Shown piece by piece: positions 23,497 through 35,990 of a DNA stretch of 64,000 nt. Position numbers and translations under genes: made by a program. Below the pieces are notes generated by a model. It worked only from the letters and a program-made list of their open reading frames with translations, was not told where the DNA came from and made no database searches. The stretch covers positions 313,813,001 through 313,877,000 of the forward strand of contig CM038214.1 of assembly GCA_021442155.1 (NCBI GenBank), written 5' to 3'. This DNA is from Cymbidium sinense (taxonomy: Eukaryota; Streptophyta; Magnoliopsida; Asparagales; Orchidaceae). Each line of letters opens with the position of its first letter. Position 1 is the stretch's first letter.

Positions 23497-26089
23497 CAAA
23501 TTCTAATGTTGAAATACATAAGAATGAAATCAAATGGGTACGTTCCATTGTTAAACTAGGGAAGTGAGGTAAACAAATGACCTCCTTAGGGCTAGCTAAA
23601 GTTTCATGTTCCCGGGATGTTCAGACTATATACCAATTACCATTTAATCTTATATAAATCAACACATGAATACAGGAAAGTGAACTCAACATTCATACAC
23701 TTAAGCTATAAGCACATGCATTTCTTATGTATTTATAACTAGCATCATAACACATATTATTACTCATTTGTAAGCTATTAGAAATACATTTGGATTTAAT
23801 AGTGATAATAGCCACACATATATTAAATTAAATCAACACATGCAAACTTACATAATGGAAAACCATTTTATTTTACTTGATTTTTTTAAAAGATGGATGC
23901 ATGAATTCAAATGACATACCAAATTTAACATGATTGGAAAGGGACAATCAAATATAAGCATGTGATTCATTCAACCAAACTAGTTCTTAAGGACAATCAA
24001 ATCAAATAAGATTATTTAAAATCAAACAAAGCTTCTTTATTAATTAAGTTTTGATTTGATTTGATTTAAAGATAAGAGAAATCATCACTTTGTTTTAAAC
24101 CCATTCCCACATTAGTGATTTGATTTAATTGAAGGAAAAGTAATTAAGTTGATTTTATGGGTTAATTAAGTTGAACCCTTAATTAGATGAATTAATTACG
24201 CTTACCTATGTCACCTTAATGTAATTAACTAAATAATTATGAGCCAACGTGATATGCATGGAAAATAAACTTGCAATGATCTAGGAAATAAAAGGGGCCT
24301 AATATTGGCTCATGATTAATAGTTAATTAGATTAAGGGACTTAATTAATTACTCTTATGGTTTTCCACACATGTGGACTAACCATAATTTCATTAAACTC
24401 CTTTAGGTTATTAAACACCTAAAGATCTAATGATTTAAGGTTTGATGTGATTATGATTTCAATTTGATTAAGTGATTTAATTAATTAGTTAAATCTTAAT
24501 TAATTTTATTAAAAAAAAGGGTGAAATGAACTTAGGAAAGGGGTCCCAACCTATTCCATGTTCACTTACTATTGAACAATGATTAATAAACTTAATTAAC
24601 CAATTTATTACTATTCATGGGATTAATTAATCATTAATTAACTTAAAATAGTAGTTAAGGTTTAATTAGTCAATTTTCTAATTAAGTGAGCAATAAATCC
24701 CAAGAAAATCATGGGAGGTCATCCCATTAAATTAACCCAAAATTTGGGATTAATTGCTCGTAATTAGTAATTAAGCTAATTAATTTTCTAATTAAACCAA
24801 TTACTATTTAAAATTAGTTAAGATCATTTTAATTAATTCTCTGAAATACCTTTAAAATGTATTTATTTGCATTTTTATTTCTCTATGATTTTTTGATTTT
24901 TAGAAGTTTTGTTTAAAATGATTAATTAAGCTAATTAAAGCTAATCTATTGGCCATGTGGCGACGTGGCGTGCTTTCCAAGTGGCAAATTGGCTACAAAC
25001 TTATCTTATTATCCTACATGGCGTGATGGACGTGCTTTCTCGTCTATCGATCTAAGATCGATGACTATAATTAATTTGATAGCATAGGATTAAATTAGAT
25101 TGATCTAGATCTAATCATGATCCATTTGATCATGCGGCGGATGGTGCATCATCTAAAATCAGAGTGAGGAGAATGGTGTCCATCCTCCATTGCTCACTTG
25201 ATCAAGCTTACGAGCTTGGATCAACTCCAAAAGGATCCCACCTTCATGACATCGATCGAGGGATCCAATGGTCAAGATCACATGAGATGCAAGTTTTCTT
25301 CAAAAGCTCCAACCCATTTTTTTCCTAAGGATCATTTTGGAAGCATACCTCATCAGTTCAACCGGCGCTTGAATGATTGAGGAAGCTTCATCTAGTGGAG
25401 ATGAAGCCTTGTTGAGTAAATTGGATCAATTCCTGATGATCTAGAAGCCATGAACTAATGATTTGGAGCTTGACTTTGATCAAAGTCCCACCTCGATGCT
25501 GAAGCTTAGATGATTCATTCTTGCTCGATGAGGCATGGAAGGTGCGTGCAAAGTTAATTTGAGTTTGATGGAGAAATGGGAAGTTAGTTTGAAAAAGTGT
25601 CCTATTTTGGGATGGGGGAATGGCATTTTTTTATCAGGAATGAGCTTGGGAGCTTAGGGAATGGCTCTAATGGCATCTTGGGTAGCTAGGGCTCTATGAA
25701 TGATTTTGTGTGTGTTTGAGTGGAAATAATGGGGTTATACCCCTTCATCCTCGGATGGTGGGATCAGTTTGGCTTCTAATGGTGGTCCAGCCATCTCGGG
25801 TCATGGGTGGGGAGGAGGTGAGTTGGCTCGGCTTGGTTGGTTGAAGGTGTGGAGGTGGGCGGAGGAATCATGGGTGTCTATGGGTTTCAAATGCTCCAAT
25901 GGGAGGTGAGGTGATTTCACCTCCCATGGGTCATGGCCCAACCACCCCGGTGGGTTGGCTGTCTAGGTGCTTGGGTGGACCATTGGGAGAGTACCAAGTG
26001 GCCAAGGAATGGAAATGACCACTTACATGGGTGATTTGTCTCATGTGATGCCCTTGACCCAAGGGTAGAATGATCATTTGGCATTGGAT

Positions 26090-27720
26090 TTGATTTGAAG
26101 ATTTGAAATGAGCCAAGTGGGTTAGCCCTTACAAGTCAATTGGAGTTGATTTGGTTAGGTTTGGCTCAATTTGACTCATTTAGGTCAAATTGGGTTAGGT
26201 TGGTCAAGTTGACCAATTGGTCAAAATGGGTCAAACCAAGGGTTTGTTCATATGATCATTTGGGATGTTTTGGTTCAATTGGTTTGGTTTAGTTTGGCTT
26301 ATATTTGATTTTGGCTCATTTGAATTCATTTGGGTCAAATGGGTTAAGTTATCAATTTGACCAAATTGGCCAAATTAACTTAGGTTGGGTTTGGTTTGGG
26401 TTTAGTTGACCAATTGAAGATGATTGTAGGCTTTGGTTTCAATTAATTTGGATTTGGTTTTGATTTAGCCAACTTGAACCTTTAGGTCAATTTAAGTTAA
26501 GTAGGTCAATTGGGTTCAATTGGGTCCAATCATGGCTTTGGTCAAGTTCAATCAATTTGGAATGAACTAGAGCCATTGGTTACAATTAATTTTTTGTATA
26601 TTTTAATTTGACCAAATTCAGTCTTTTAGGTCAATTTGGGTTAAGAGGGCCAATTGAGTTTGGTTTGACTCAATTTAAGGTCAAGTCATATTCAAATATT
26701 GATTTTGATTTGGTATGAATCATTGGTTTCAAGGGATTTAGCTTAGGTTTACAATTTGGCTAGTTTGGGTTCATATGGGTTAAGGGTTGACTTGGTCAAA
26801 TGACCAAGTTGACTTTTAACAATTTGTGATAATTGATCAACCTAGGGTGATCAATAATCATGATGGGAGGTTTTGATGGCTTGGTTCAATCTAATTTGGG
26901 TAGGATTAGAACTTGGCTCAAATAGGTCAAATTGGCCACTTTGGGTCAAGTGGACCAATTGGGTTTAGTTGGCTTGATTTTGTGCTGAGTTTGATTTAGT
27001 TGAGTTTATATATGGATTTGGGATTGATATATAAATTCAATTACAATTAGCTTGGGTTCAAATGGGTTTTGGTTCATTTGAACATTTCAAGTCAAAAGGG
27101 TTAAGTTAGGTTTGACTTGGGTTGATTTTGGTTTGGCTTGATGATTGTAGATTTCATTTATATTTATGAATATGATTGAAGGTATGATTGATTCATGAGA
27201 AAATCAATTTAATTTGTTTTGGAATGAAGAATTTGAAAGTCCATGGAGTTGGGTCATGTGGCTTAGGTTTGGATTTTGATTTGGTTTGATTTAGTTTTGA
27301 TGATTTAAATGTGTATTTTTTTTAAAATTTGTGAAGATGATTGAAAATATGATTGATTTGTGAGAAAATCAATTGAGTTTGACTGATTTGGATTAATATT
27401 TGGCTAAGTCCATGGGATAGGTCATATGGCTTAGGAAGGGTTTTATTTAATTTGATTTAGTTTGATTTAGTTTTGATCATTTGAATGTAGATTTGATTTA
27501 TATTTTGGAAGATGATTGAAGATATAAATTGATTATGAAAATCAATTGATTTTGGATTGATTTGGATTAAGATTTGGCTAAGTCCATGGGATAGGTCATA
27601 TGGCTTAGGAAGGGTTTCAAGTTTGGATTTGATCATGGGCTTCAATCATTTGGTTTTGAATTTGGTTTGGATTTGGTTTAATTTGATGTTTTAAATTGAA
27701 CTTGAGGTTTGGTTTGAGAA
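26090..27720. repeat. GGTCAA/TTGACC-rich cryptic repeat, copy 2
   Basis: Counterpart of 21840-23136. It holds TTGGTCAAGTTGACCAA at 26200-26216 (8-bp arms, 1-base centre) and ACTTGGTCAAATGACCAAGT at 26790-26809, the latter conserved exactly with A1. From about 27300 on, the tract becomes an alternating 'GATTTGGATT' type with two near-duplicate stretches of about 180 bp (around 27360-27440 and 27545-27620). Confidence 0.75.
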
Positions 27721-27922
27721 GGTGAACATGGATTGGATTTGGGTTGTAGGTAGGTGGATTATCCTAATCCTAAGCATAACCTAATCCTATGGTTAACCTT
27801 CTAAGTCTTTAGGCTTAGGTTAAGTGTTTACCTAATTGTTAGAAGTGTCATATGACTAAAAAGTCTTAGTGTCTAGAAGACTCGTAAGTCTAAGAAGGGA
27901 AGATTGAATACACACTCCAAAA

Positions 27923-28162
27923 GTGAGGTCAGCAGGCCTTAGGCTCCATAGTGTTGCCCTTGGAGAGATGATTGGAAGGCCAAGCCAAGTTTCACATTAT
28001 AGACTGGATACATCTTTCAATGCTTTGCTTGGGAGACCATGGATACATGAGAACAACATAGTTCCATCCTCTCTACATCTGTATGAAGTTTGTGAGAGGT
28101 GGGATCATCTTATGTCAAAGGAGATCTCAAGCCATTTACACTTCATGAGGTCGCATATATGA
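27923..28162 (+). pseudogene. End of the gypsy protease domain / start of the RT linker, copy 1
   Basis: An open stretch of 79 codons without an ATG start contains DTSFNALLGRPWIHENN followed by IVPSSLH. This is the conserved end of the retropepsin region in plant gypsy elements, and it normally follows directly on 'FEVI', which is found at 16350-16365. Segment A is thus inserted between two halves of one domain. The next ~900 bp are a stop-riddled linker. The piece is missing from the second pol copy, which has a deletion here. I am confident of the identification because the LLGRPWIH motif is so characteristic. It is only a fragment and cannot be translated as it stands. Confidence 0.85.
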
Positions 28163-29270
28163 GGATGCTTACTACCTCCCTCAAAATCAACAAGTCTATT
28201 CTTGCAAACTTGGCCAAAGTTTAAAATAAAGAAAAAAAGAAAAAAAGAAAAAGAGAAAAAAAAGAAAATAAAAGAAAAGAGAAAATGAAAAAAAAATAAA
28301 AGGGAAATAGACTTGGAGGAGGAAGTGGAGCGACATTAGATTCCCCCAAAGTTTGTTACTCCATTCGAACTTATGGGTAGACCGACCTCCACCGTGGAAG
28401 AGGCCATTCAAAGGAAATCTCGGGGTGGAAAACCTCTTATTGGCCACCCAATAGAAGATATGTCCAGTACACCTATCCATATAGACTTAGAATCTAGTTC
28501 ATAGGATGAGTCTTATATGGTTAGCACACCGACCTCTTCTCAACTTGTAGATTCCCTTGGAGGTGACACTTAGCGATAATGATAGGGGTTCCAAAGCAAA
28601 GCATAAGTGTATCCAAGTCTATATGTGAAATTAGGCATCGGTTGGGAACCTTAGCTCAACCCTTTCCTCTCAAAAGCGAGGGTTTGGTAGTTAAGGAAGC
28701 CTAAGTCATCCATAGGTGTGAAGACTCGAGGTTCTTTCTGAGCATCATCCTCAAGTCAAGAAGTTGATGTAGAACTTGAGGATGATTCATATAAAGATTT
28801 AATAATTACCTTTTGATTAGTACTTATCTTGTGTTCACAATTTAACAAAGAATGGGTTAATCCCACATACCTGGTCATAATACTGGTCAGACTACTTTGA
28901 AAGAATATTGAAGAACAAATGCAAAAACTCTCAATCAAAATCAACACTAGGATTCAGTACAGTAAGTCTAGTCGATGATGATGATTACTGCTTAGTCATT
29001 ACTAATCATTTAGAATCTGATAGGTTTTTTCAAATCATTAACTATGAGAGCTATGCTTAGAAACTTTAGATGATCCATAGAATTTTGAAGTCAAAGATGC
29101 ATCACCGAGTTGAAGAAGAGATCAAGTCAACCATCGATGAGCTCAAGGAAATCAACTTAGAAACTAAAGATCCATGCCCAACATACATGTTCTTTGTTGA
29201 ATGAAATTGAAACCATGACTTAGTTAGGCTATTGATTAAGTTTAAAGTTGTTGACTTTGTTAGGCTATAA
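28163..29270 (+). pseudogene. Protease-RT linker of the gypsy element, decayed
   Basis: About 1.1 kb between the LLGRPW motif and the reverse transcriptase, in the place where plant gypsy elements have a poorly conserved linker. Only short frames remain and I recognise no domain. It includes a purine-only tract (about 28223-28290) on the + strand. The part at 29145-29255 is found again at about 36000-36110. The second pol copy lacks nearly all of this linker. Confidence 0.5.
28220..28310 (+). repeat. Purine-rich (A/G) tract
   Basis: Almost pure A/G sequence of the form AAAGAAAAAGAGAAAA with only scattered T. It sits inside the pol linker, not at the end of integrase, so it is not placed as a retrotransposon polypurine primer would be. 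The Phe-rich minus-strand frame over it is a composition artefact. Confidence 0.75.
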
Positions 29271-29860
29271 ACTAGTAATAGAGCCTACTAACCCTATTAA
29301 GCAAGCTCCTAGGCATGTGATTAGACATAGACAATAGTCATTTATGAAGTCAAAATTTATGATGATCTGGCTTCATCCAGAAAAAATACCTACACAGTTG
29401 TTGCATCATAGTTAAGAAATAGGATGGCCAAATTCACATATGGGTTGATTTTAGGGATTTAAATAAGGCATGTCCAAAAAATAAATTTCCACTACAATCT
29501 TCTCTTTCATGGATGGCTCATCTGGATATAACAAATAAAGATGGCCCACGAAGATGAAAAAACACTACTTTTAGAACCCATTTGAATCATTACTATATAA
29601 GGTCATGCCTTTTATCCTTAAAATGTGTGCTACATACCGGTATGACTCAAATCTTGATGAACTCATTCATCATCAAGTCGAGTGTTATGTTGATGATCTC
29701 ATGATCAAAAGTAGAGAAAAGGAAGACCATCTCTTTGACTTGAGTAGTTTTCAAGTTAAGATAATTTAACCTCAAATGAACCCCAAGTGTGCATTCTAAG
29801 TAGCTTTAGGAAATTTCTTGGGTTTGTTGTCTAACATCGTGGAATCAAAATCGATCCAAA
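29271..29860 (+). pseudogene. Ty3/gypsy reverse transcriptase, copy 1
   Basis: Piecing together frames shows RT motifs in order. First comes a degenerate 'KK.G...' and 'NKACPK' region (29400-29490), then FMDGSSGYN (about 29505-29530), then MPFILK (about 29608). The catalytic YVDD follows at 29686-29697 with DLMIKSREKEDHL after it, then a MNPKCAF region and GNFLG. Compared with the second copy, a stretch between 'FPL' and 'FSFMDG' is deleted, and there are several frameshifts and stops. The enzyme would copy element RNA into DNA inside virus-like particles. This copy is inactive. The YVDD motif and the block order make the family assignment secure. Confidence 0.88.
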
Positions 29861-30480
29861 AATATCAAGGCGATATTTGAAATGCCACCCCTTTAAAATT
29901 TTAACTCAACTCAGATCATTCCAAGGGTGGTTGGCATATCTAAGATGCATTATATCCAACTTTTTAAGAAGATATCAGCCATTCTCAGCACTTGTCAAAA
30001 AGGATGCCAAGTTCAAGTGGGATCACAAGTGTGAGCATGCCTTCAAGACATCAAGCATTACCTATGGCATCGGTTCTGACCCTATCCAGCTCATACTTTA
30101 CATTACATTAGATGACTCTTGGTGCTTTGTTGGCCCAAGCTGAAGGAAGGAAAATGCACTCTTACCTCATCATCATCTAATCCCTGAGGCTAATTATCCA
30201 CATTGAGAAGCATTTTCTAGCTTTAATCTTTGCATCCCAAAAGCTACAACACTACATGCTTCCTCATAAGGTGAACTTAATCTTTAAGATCAATCCACTA
30301 TAGTATATCATGACACAGTCAATGTTATCCGGATGGTTGGCACGATGGTCCATGATCCTCTCACAGTTTGACATTACCTTCTTACCCCTCTGTGTGGTGA
30401 AAGGACAAGTGCTAGCGAATTTCTTAGGAGCACACCCACTTCATGCTGACTCTCTGCTTAGTGATGATCTCCCCGATGAA
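29861..30480 (+). pseudogene. Ty3/gypsy RNase H (first, ancestral), copy 1
   Basis: Directly follows the RT. An 88-codon open stretch (29877-30143) carries LTQLRSFQGWLAYLRCIISN and the RYQPFSALVKKDAKFKWDH connection, then the start of the ancestral gypsy RNase H (around 'LILYI'). The continuation includes frames for QKLQHYMLPHKVNLI and SGWLARWSM-like text (30235-30360), separated by stops. This is the domain that normally degrades the RNA strand after copying. In elements with a second RNase H this first one is often weakened. It is broken here by several frameshifts. Confidence 0.8.
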
Positions 30481-31075
30481 TAAATCATGAACTTAGGGGA
30501 TACTAGCATTCACCATTGGGAGATGTACTTTGATGGTGTGGTTTCCTCTCAAAGAGGTGAAGAACCATAATCTACTATTCTAGGAAAGGCAGGGGTAGGA
30601 ATAGTTCTCTTAACTGCAGACCGCAATGTGATGAGATTCTCATATCATCTGTCCAATCCTTGCACCAACAATGAAGATAAATATCAGGCTCTAATTATTG
30701 ATCTGGAGTTAGCCATTACTCTAACCATCTAGAACATTAACATCTTTGGGGATTCTCAGCTCATTATTAACCAAATTGCTAGATCCTATAAAGTTATAAA
30801 GCCCAAGCTCGATCACTACCACAAGTACACCATGGAGTTGTTGGGCCAAATTTTAGAGGTTACCATTTATAAGATTCCTCAAGGAGAAAATATTATAGCA
30901 TATGCTTTAACCAACCTTGCCAAGGTGTTTTCATGTTTCAAAGATGAGTTCATATCAATAAAGGTTCAAAATAGACAAGTCCTATCCCTTATTGATACTG
31001 AACTCATAAAAAAGTACTCTATTGAAAAGGAGGTTTCCATTGCCAAGAAGGATGAGGAGTTTGATTGGAAGTAAC
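30481..31075 (+). pseudogene. Second, archaeal-type RNase H (aRNH) of a Tat-lineage gypsy element, copy 1
   Basis: After the first RNase H a second RNase H fold is visible. It has WEMYFDGV with the first catalytic Asp at 30532-30534, NNEDKYQALI with the Glu near 30673, and FGDSQLIINQI with the second Asp at 30751-30753. Next come HYHKYTMELL and the IPQGENIIAYALTNLA segment, where the usual last Asp of 'ADALA' is replaced by Tyr. A second RNase H between the first one and integrase is a hallmark of the plant Tat lineage (including Ogre-type elements). The frame is broken by two stops near 30570 and 30731. An 80-codon open piece (30832-31074) covers its end and the linker to integrase, with KKDEEFDWK. 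Confidence 0.82.
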
Positions 31076-32250
31076 CATTCATGGATTACCTAAATAAAGG
31101 AAAACTACCTCAAGAGAAGTCCCAAGCTCATTAGATGAAACAAAGCACTTTCTTGCTCTTGTGGATGGTGTCCTGTACTGGTGAACTTTCGATCATATAT
31201 GGTTACATTGTTTGGATAATCACGAAGCCCACAAGATCATGACCGAGGTAAACTCAAGATTTTGTGGAGCCAACCAATCCAGTCTGAAGATGAAACTTTA
31301 GGTCAAGAGTCTAGGATACTACTGGTCATCAATGATCAAAGACTTCATGGATATGGCTAAGCAATGCTACAAATGCCAAATATATGGTGTGGTCCTACAC
31401 CAACCACCCAACATTCTACATCCTTATTGGCCTCATGACCATTGGTGTTGGGGTAACATAGTGGGTCTAATTGATGATTCTTCTTCCAAGGGTCATCAGT
31501 TCATCTTAGCTACTCGCTACTTTTCCAAATGGGAGAAGGCGATTTTTGCTCAGAGGTCATAGCTAGCATGTGCTCCAATTTTTAGAATCATATTATATAG
31601 GTTTGAGTGCCTCGATGAATTATATCTAATAATGGTATTGCATTCAAGAGCGAGATCAATAACTTTTCGGAGACACAACATAGATTGGAGATATTCTACC
31701 ATCAACTACAGGGAAAACTTAGCAGAAGCCTTCAATAAAACTCTCATCCAAATCTAAGAAGACACTCGCCAATAACAAACGATAGTGGCATGAGTAGTTA
31801 GTTGAAGCTTTATGGGCCTACCGCACCACATATAGAACTCCAACTTAGTGTACACATTTCTCTTTAGTGTATGGGTCCAAAGTTGTTCTACCATTAGAAG
31901 TCTAACTCCCATCACTAAGGATAGTTGTGGGTAGCAAGATCACAATAGAATAGAATGCCAAGTTGCGGTTGGAAGAGCTTGAAGGTTTGGAGGAGAGACA
32001 CCTGTGAGCATGCCAAAACCTCAAGTTGTACAAAGCTATAATGATTCAGGCTCACAACAAGTTGGTCAGTCTTAGAGATTTTCAAGTAGGAGGGCTTATT
32101 TTAGTTCTAATAAAATAGATCGTAAGATGGAAGGAAAGTTTGAACCCACTTGGGATGGCCCTTTTGCCATAGAGAAGGCCTGTCAAGGAGGATCTTATCA
32201 GCTTATTAATCATAAGTGAGAGTAATCAATTGGTTCTACTTAAAGAAATA
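31076..32250 (+). pseudogene. Ty3/gypsy integrase, copy 1
   Basis: Starts with the linker PFMDYLNKGKLP, then the zinc-binding region. There the second His position reads Asn (FCGAN) and the Cys pair is kept (CYKC, about 31365-31376). The core follows: GLIDDSSSKGHQFILATRYFSKW in the open stretch 31332-31562. Of the catalytic acids, the first core Asp position reads Asn (WGNIVG) and the second also reads Asn (ISNNG near 31626-31640). The third cannot be placed because of frameshifts. The C-terminal part has RTTYRTPT-like text near 31820-31850 and a conserved WEGPF-like region near 32140. Integrase would insert the DNA copy. This one has lost both the frame and key residues. Confidence 0.85.
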
Positions 32251-33439
32251 TTATAAATCATGTTTGAAAATAATTATAATCAATGAAAATTCCATTTGAA
32301 TTCAATCTCTTTCATGTTGAAAGTATTCTTGTTGTGAATCACCCGCGATGTGTTTAGGGTAGGTGTAAGGAACCCAGTGCATCTATCTTTCATTGACATA
32401 ACACAAACACAAATTACACACAAACATATAAAATAAACACATATCTTTTATCTCGGGCTACTCTAAGTTGAGATTACTTCCCCAGTGACACTCACTCAGT
32501 AGCTGCTCAAGGTCAAGTTGATGTGCTACCCTGCTAGTGTCTCACCCTAGTGGTCTTCTTGCTTTAAAGGATGTAAGTCTGCTATGCTTTCTTTCCTTAC
32601 ATGGCAACAACACACCGATGAGTGCCTTGTCAGTTTGGTAGGCCTTACTTGTGTGGGTAAACCTCATGTTGGCTTCATTTAAGAGGATGTGAGTCTATTC
32701 TTTCTTCTTAGATTAGCCTTCATGCTTGGGTTGAGTATTTTGAGGTTTAGATAAGTCCCTAGCGCTCCTTCCCTCACACTTCAAGTCTAGGTCAATCCTT
32801 CTTCAGGCTCCCAACTTAGTAGTCACTCTATGTCAGTTAGCATCTCCACTAACAGACTATCCGTTATCGTTCCACTTGAAAGTTGTAAGCCTACATTTCT
32901 TTCTAGATTGATCATTGCACCGATGGGCACCTTAGGTTGGTTGGTTCTCACTATCTGATGGATACACCACTCATGCTAATGGATGCACCTTAGGTTGGTT
33001 GGTTCTCACACCTTAGGATACACCACTCATGGCAGGTGTAAGTCTCCTACACTTCTTCCTTGAGTTGGCCTCTATACACCTATAAGCTTTTTTTCCTCAG
33101 ATAATCTCCTAGCGCACCTCCCTTGTGGGGAACTATATTTGGATCACATCCTTTGTTGACCCCATTTAAAAGCCCATGCTACTATCAGATTGGATAGTTC
33201 CTCTTTCTTAGTAACCACTCCTGTGGTTGGAGAATCCATCTTATGGATGTATAGATTCTCCTTTGGTCTAGTAAATTTGAGATTAGGCAGACATAGCCCT
33301 TTCTAGTGAGGTCCCTCATGGTCCACACAAAGTTATAAATAAAATATATATTCACTTGTGGATTAAGAGGACACCCTTAAAGGTACCTTTTCCCAAGCAA
33401 GCATCCTATTTTTAGGGCAGTGTTAGTAAAACTCCCTAT

Positions 33440-34100
33440 AAGAATCGCTTTCCTACTCTTTAGTTGATATAAGTCCCCTGGTATTCATTAGTAGTTGCCT
33501 AAGTCGTTCAATTTGTTGTGCTACCAACAGTCACCCACGGTTGTTCCTACTTTAGAAGATGTAAGTCTACTATTCTTCTTCCTAGCATAGTCATTGCTCC
33601 AAAAGGAAACCCCTTAGGTTGGCTAGCTCTACCCACCAGACTATCCCTTTGGATTTGTAAATCTTAGATAGGGCAAGTCACCCCTTCTCAATGGGTCCAT
33701 CACCGACATGGTCCATAAATTAAATCTATCAAATTTGATTGAGCTCACATCCTTTGCTATATGCCCTCAATTTGAAATCAAACTAAACTAAACAAACCAT
33801 ATCAAATCACATGAATTAAGATAAAATTAATCTCATAACTTTTGAGTTGACATAAGTCCCCATTATTCTTAGTAGTCGCCCTAGATCAAATTCAATTTAT
33901 TGTGCATCCAACAAGTCACCCAAATGGTTGTTCCTCACTTTGGAATATGTAAGTCTGCTACGCCTTCTTCCTAGCACAAGCATTGCACACCGAAAGGCAA
34001 CCCCTTAGGTTGGCTAGCTCTACCCTGCAGCCGATAGACTATCCCTTTGGATTTGTAAACCTGAGGTAGGTCAATGCTGATATAACCCATTCTCAGTGTC
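33440..34100 (+). repeat. Diverged tandem units of about 390 bp within B, copy 1
   Basis: The block 'GTTGATATAAGTCCCC ... TTGTTCCT ... GATGTAAGTCT ... CTTCTTCCTAGCA ... GGCAACCCCTTAGGTTGGCTAG ... AGACTATCCCTTTGGATTTGTAAA' occurs at about 33454-33690 and again at about 33838-34070. More diverged relatives of the same block lie at about 32470-32620 and 32850-33070. The second B copy shows the same pair at about 47360 and 47765. Confidence 0.75.
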
Positions 34101-34734
34101 CATACATTAACTCAGATTAAATTAAACCAAATCTAATTTTTCCCAGTGGAGTTAAATCACACCTTCTCACCAGTGGAGCCCCAAATCATATATAAATAAG
34201 TCAATCAAACAAATCAAATTCAAAACCAACCTCCTAGTGGAAATTCCAACTCCCCAGTAGAGTTTAAATCAAAGAAATCCAACTAAACTCTTATTCCCAA
34301 TGGACATCCCCAAATCTATGAAATCAAACTCAAATCAATCCCCACGGATAGCACAACTTGCTTCCAGTGGAAGGTTCATATACCCGATCCCTAGTGGACT
34401 TCATATATCTAGTAGATATGCTTCCATCAATTAAAATAACAAATTAAATTCAATTCAATCTTAATAGTGGATTATAGATTCTTATCCCTAGATCTTCATT
34501 CCATACAAATCAAATTCTATCCCAACATATTTTCTTCTTCTATGCCCTCGACATAGACCCTCACATGTCATGTCCAATGCATGTTTGATCCCCTAATGGA
34601 TCTCCTCCATGTCCTTGACATGGAATTCTCAAATCTTTCTTCTCTTATACACCTTTAATACTTCAACCAAAAGCCTAACAATGTCTTTTGTTCAAATACA
34701 TCATCTTAGCATTATAATCAACATTTTATGATTT

Positions 34735-35990
34735 ATGATGGTGCAAGCTCAAACTAACTATATAATATCATGCTAAACATATTATAGTGTGAATTAACAC
34801 ACTATATTATATTATAATATATGATATTATATTATAATTTTAATAATAATATATTGTCTAACATTAGACCTCATTAAAATCACTTAAAAGTAACAAATAA
34901 CTAAATTTTTCAAAATATGAATAATGTTCATTTTGGATGTAAAATTGTTATTTTTCTATTAAATGGTACAAAATAGCATAATTTTGGGGTTGCTTCTTAG
35001 TGTGTGTGCCATGAATTTGGCCAAATTCTTCCATCTCAACCTTCAAATTAACATTTTTGTGTGTGTTTTGTATTATAACAAAAGTAAAACATACTAAAAT
35101 GTAAAATAACATTTAGTAACACACCACATTCATATATATATGTTATATTATTATGTACATTATATTTTAATATGCTTTCATATAATATATTATCTTACAT
35201 TACACCTTAAAATGAATCACTTTAAGAAAAATTATAAAATTTGGTTGAAAAATGAACATTTATTTTGGATGCAAAATTCCATTCTTTTGATTAAATGACA
35301 CACCATAGCACACCCCAATGATGTTCCCTAAAGCTTACCTTAATTTTATTTAATCCAATCATTCGACCTATAAATGTATTTTTTATGAATTATACTAGTA
35401 CAAACTCTACTACATCATACTATAACAAATAAAATATGCTAACAATAAGTAGTAATACATAGTAGTATGCTATAATGCTTGATGCTACACTATGTTATGG
35501 CATCCTATATTATAATACACTACAACATATTAAATTATATTACATTGCATATCACATCACAAGGGATTTCTTAAGATAAAAAATCATAAAATTACTCTAA
35601 ATAATATAAACCTATATATTTTAGTCATATCACTTACATATTTTAAATTAACAATATATTATGATGCCTTCTCTACCTATTATGAATTTGGCCAAATACC
35701 ACCATTTTAAAGTCTAAATCAACATTTTTATAAAGAATACTAGTGTTGGATCGACTGCATGATTGTAAAATACTAAAAGAATTTAAAATGCATAGAACAA
35801 TATATTAATTTATATAATGTTATACTATGTTGCAACATATAATATTTATTTTGAACATAAAATATTACTTTTAGACTACAAGGACGTAGCACACCTTTGG
35901 TACTACAACCTAATTCCAACTTCAAATTTAACAAATTTCATCATCTGATTTATTAAATCATTATTTTTATGATTTTTATTAATATAGACT
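34735..35990 (+). repeat. AT-rich tandem units of about 340 bp within B, copy 1
   Basis: The landmark GAATTTGGCCAAAT is at about 35011 and 35685, with degenerate relatives near 35340 and 35920. The landmark 'TTTTGGATG(T/C)AAAATT' is at about 34932 and 35262, with a relative at about 35850. Together they indicate about four diverged units in a row. The same arrangement is seen at about 48740-50090 in the second B. Confidence 0.7.

Larger units (their letters stand above)
32251..35990 (+). repeat. Noncoding segment B, copy 1, downstream of integrase
   Basis: About 3.7 kb following the integrase end, matched by 46166-50120 at an offset of about 13.9 kb (GGTAGGTGTAAGGAACCC at 32359 and 46259). 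The left two thirds are mixed composition with recurring CCCCAGTGG-like words and diverged tandem units of about 390 bp. The right third (about 34680-35990) is very AT-rich with units of about 340 bp. By position it is the 3' untranslated region and possibly the 3' LTR of the element. I see no matching copy upstream of gag, so LTR status is not shown. No coding frame is conserved. Confidence 0.7.

Noticed and set aside
28220..28310. Polypurine tract priming second-strand synthesis
   Set aside because: It lies between protease and RT, not downstream of integrase next to an LTR.
28196..28480. Minus-strand Phe-rich frame of 94 codons
   Set aside because: Antisense of the purine-rich tract inside the pol linker. 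Composition artefact.
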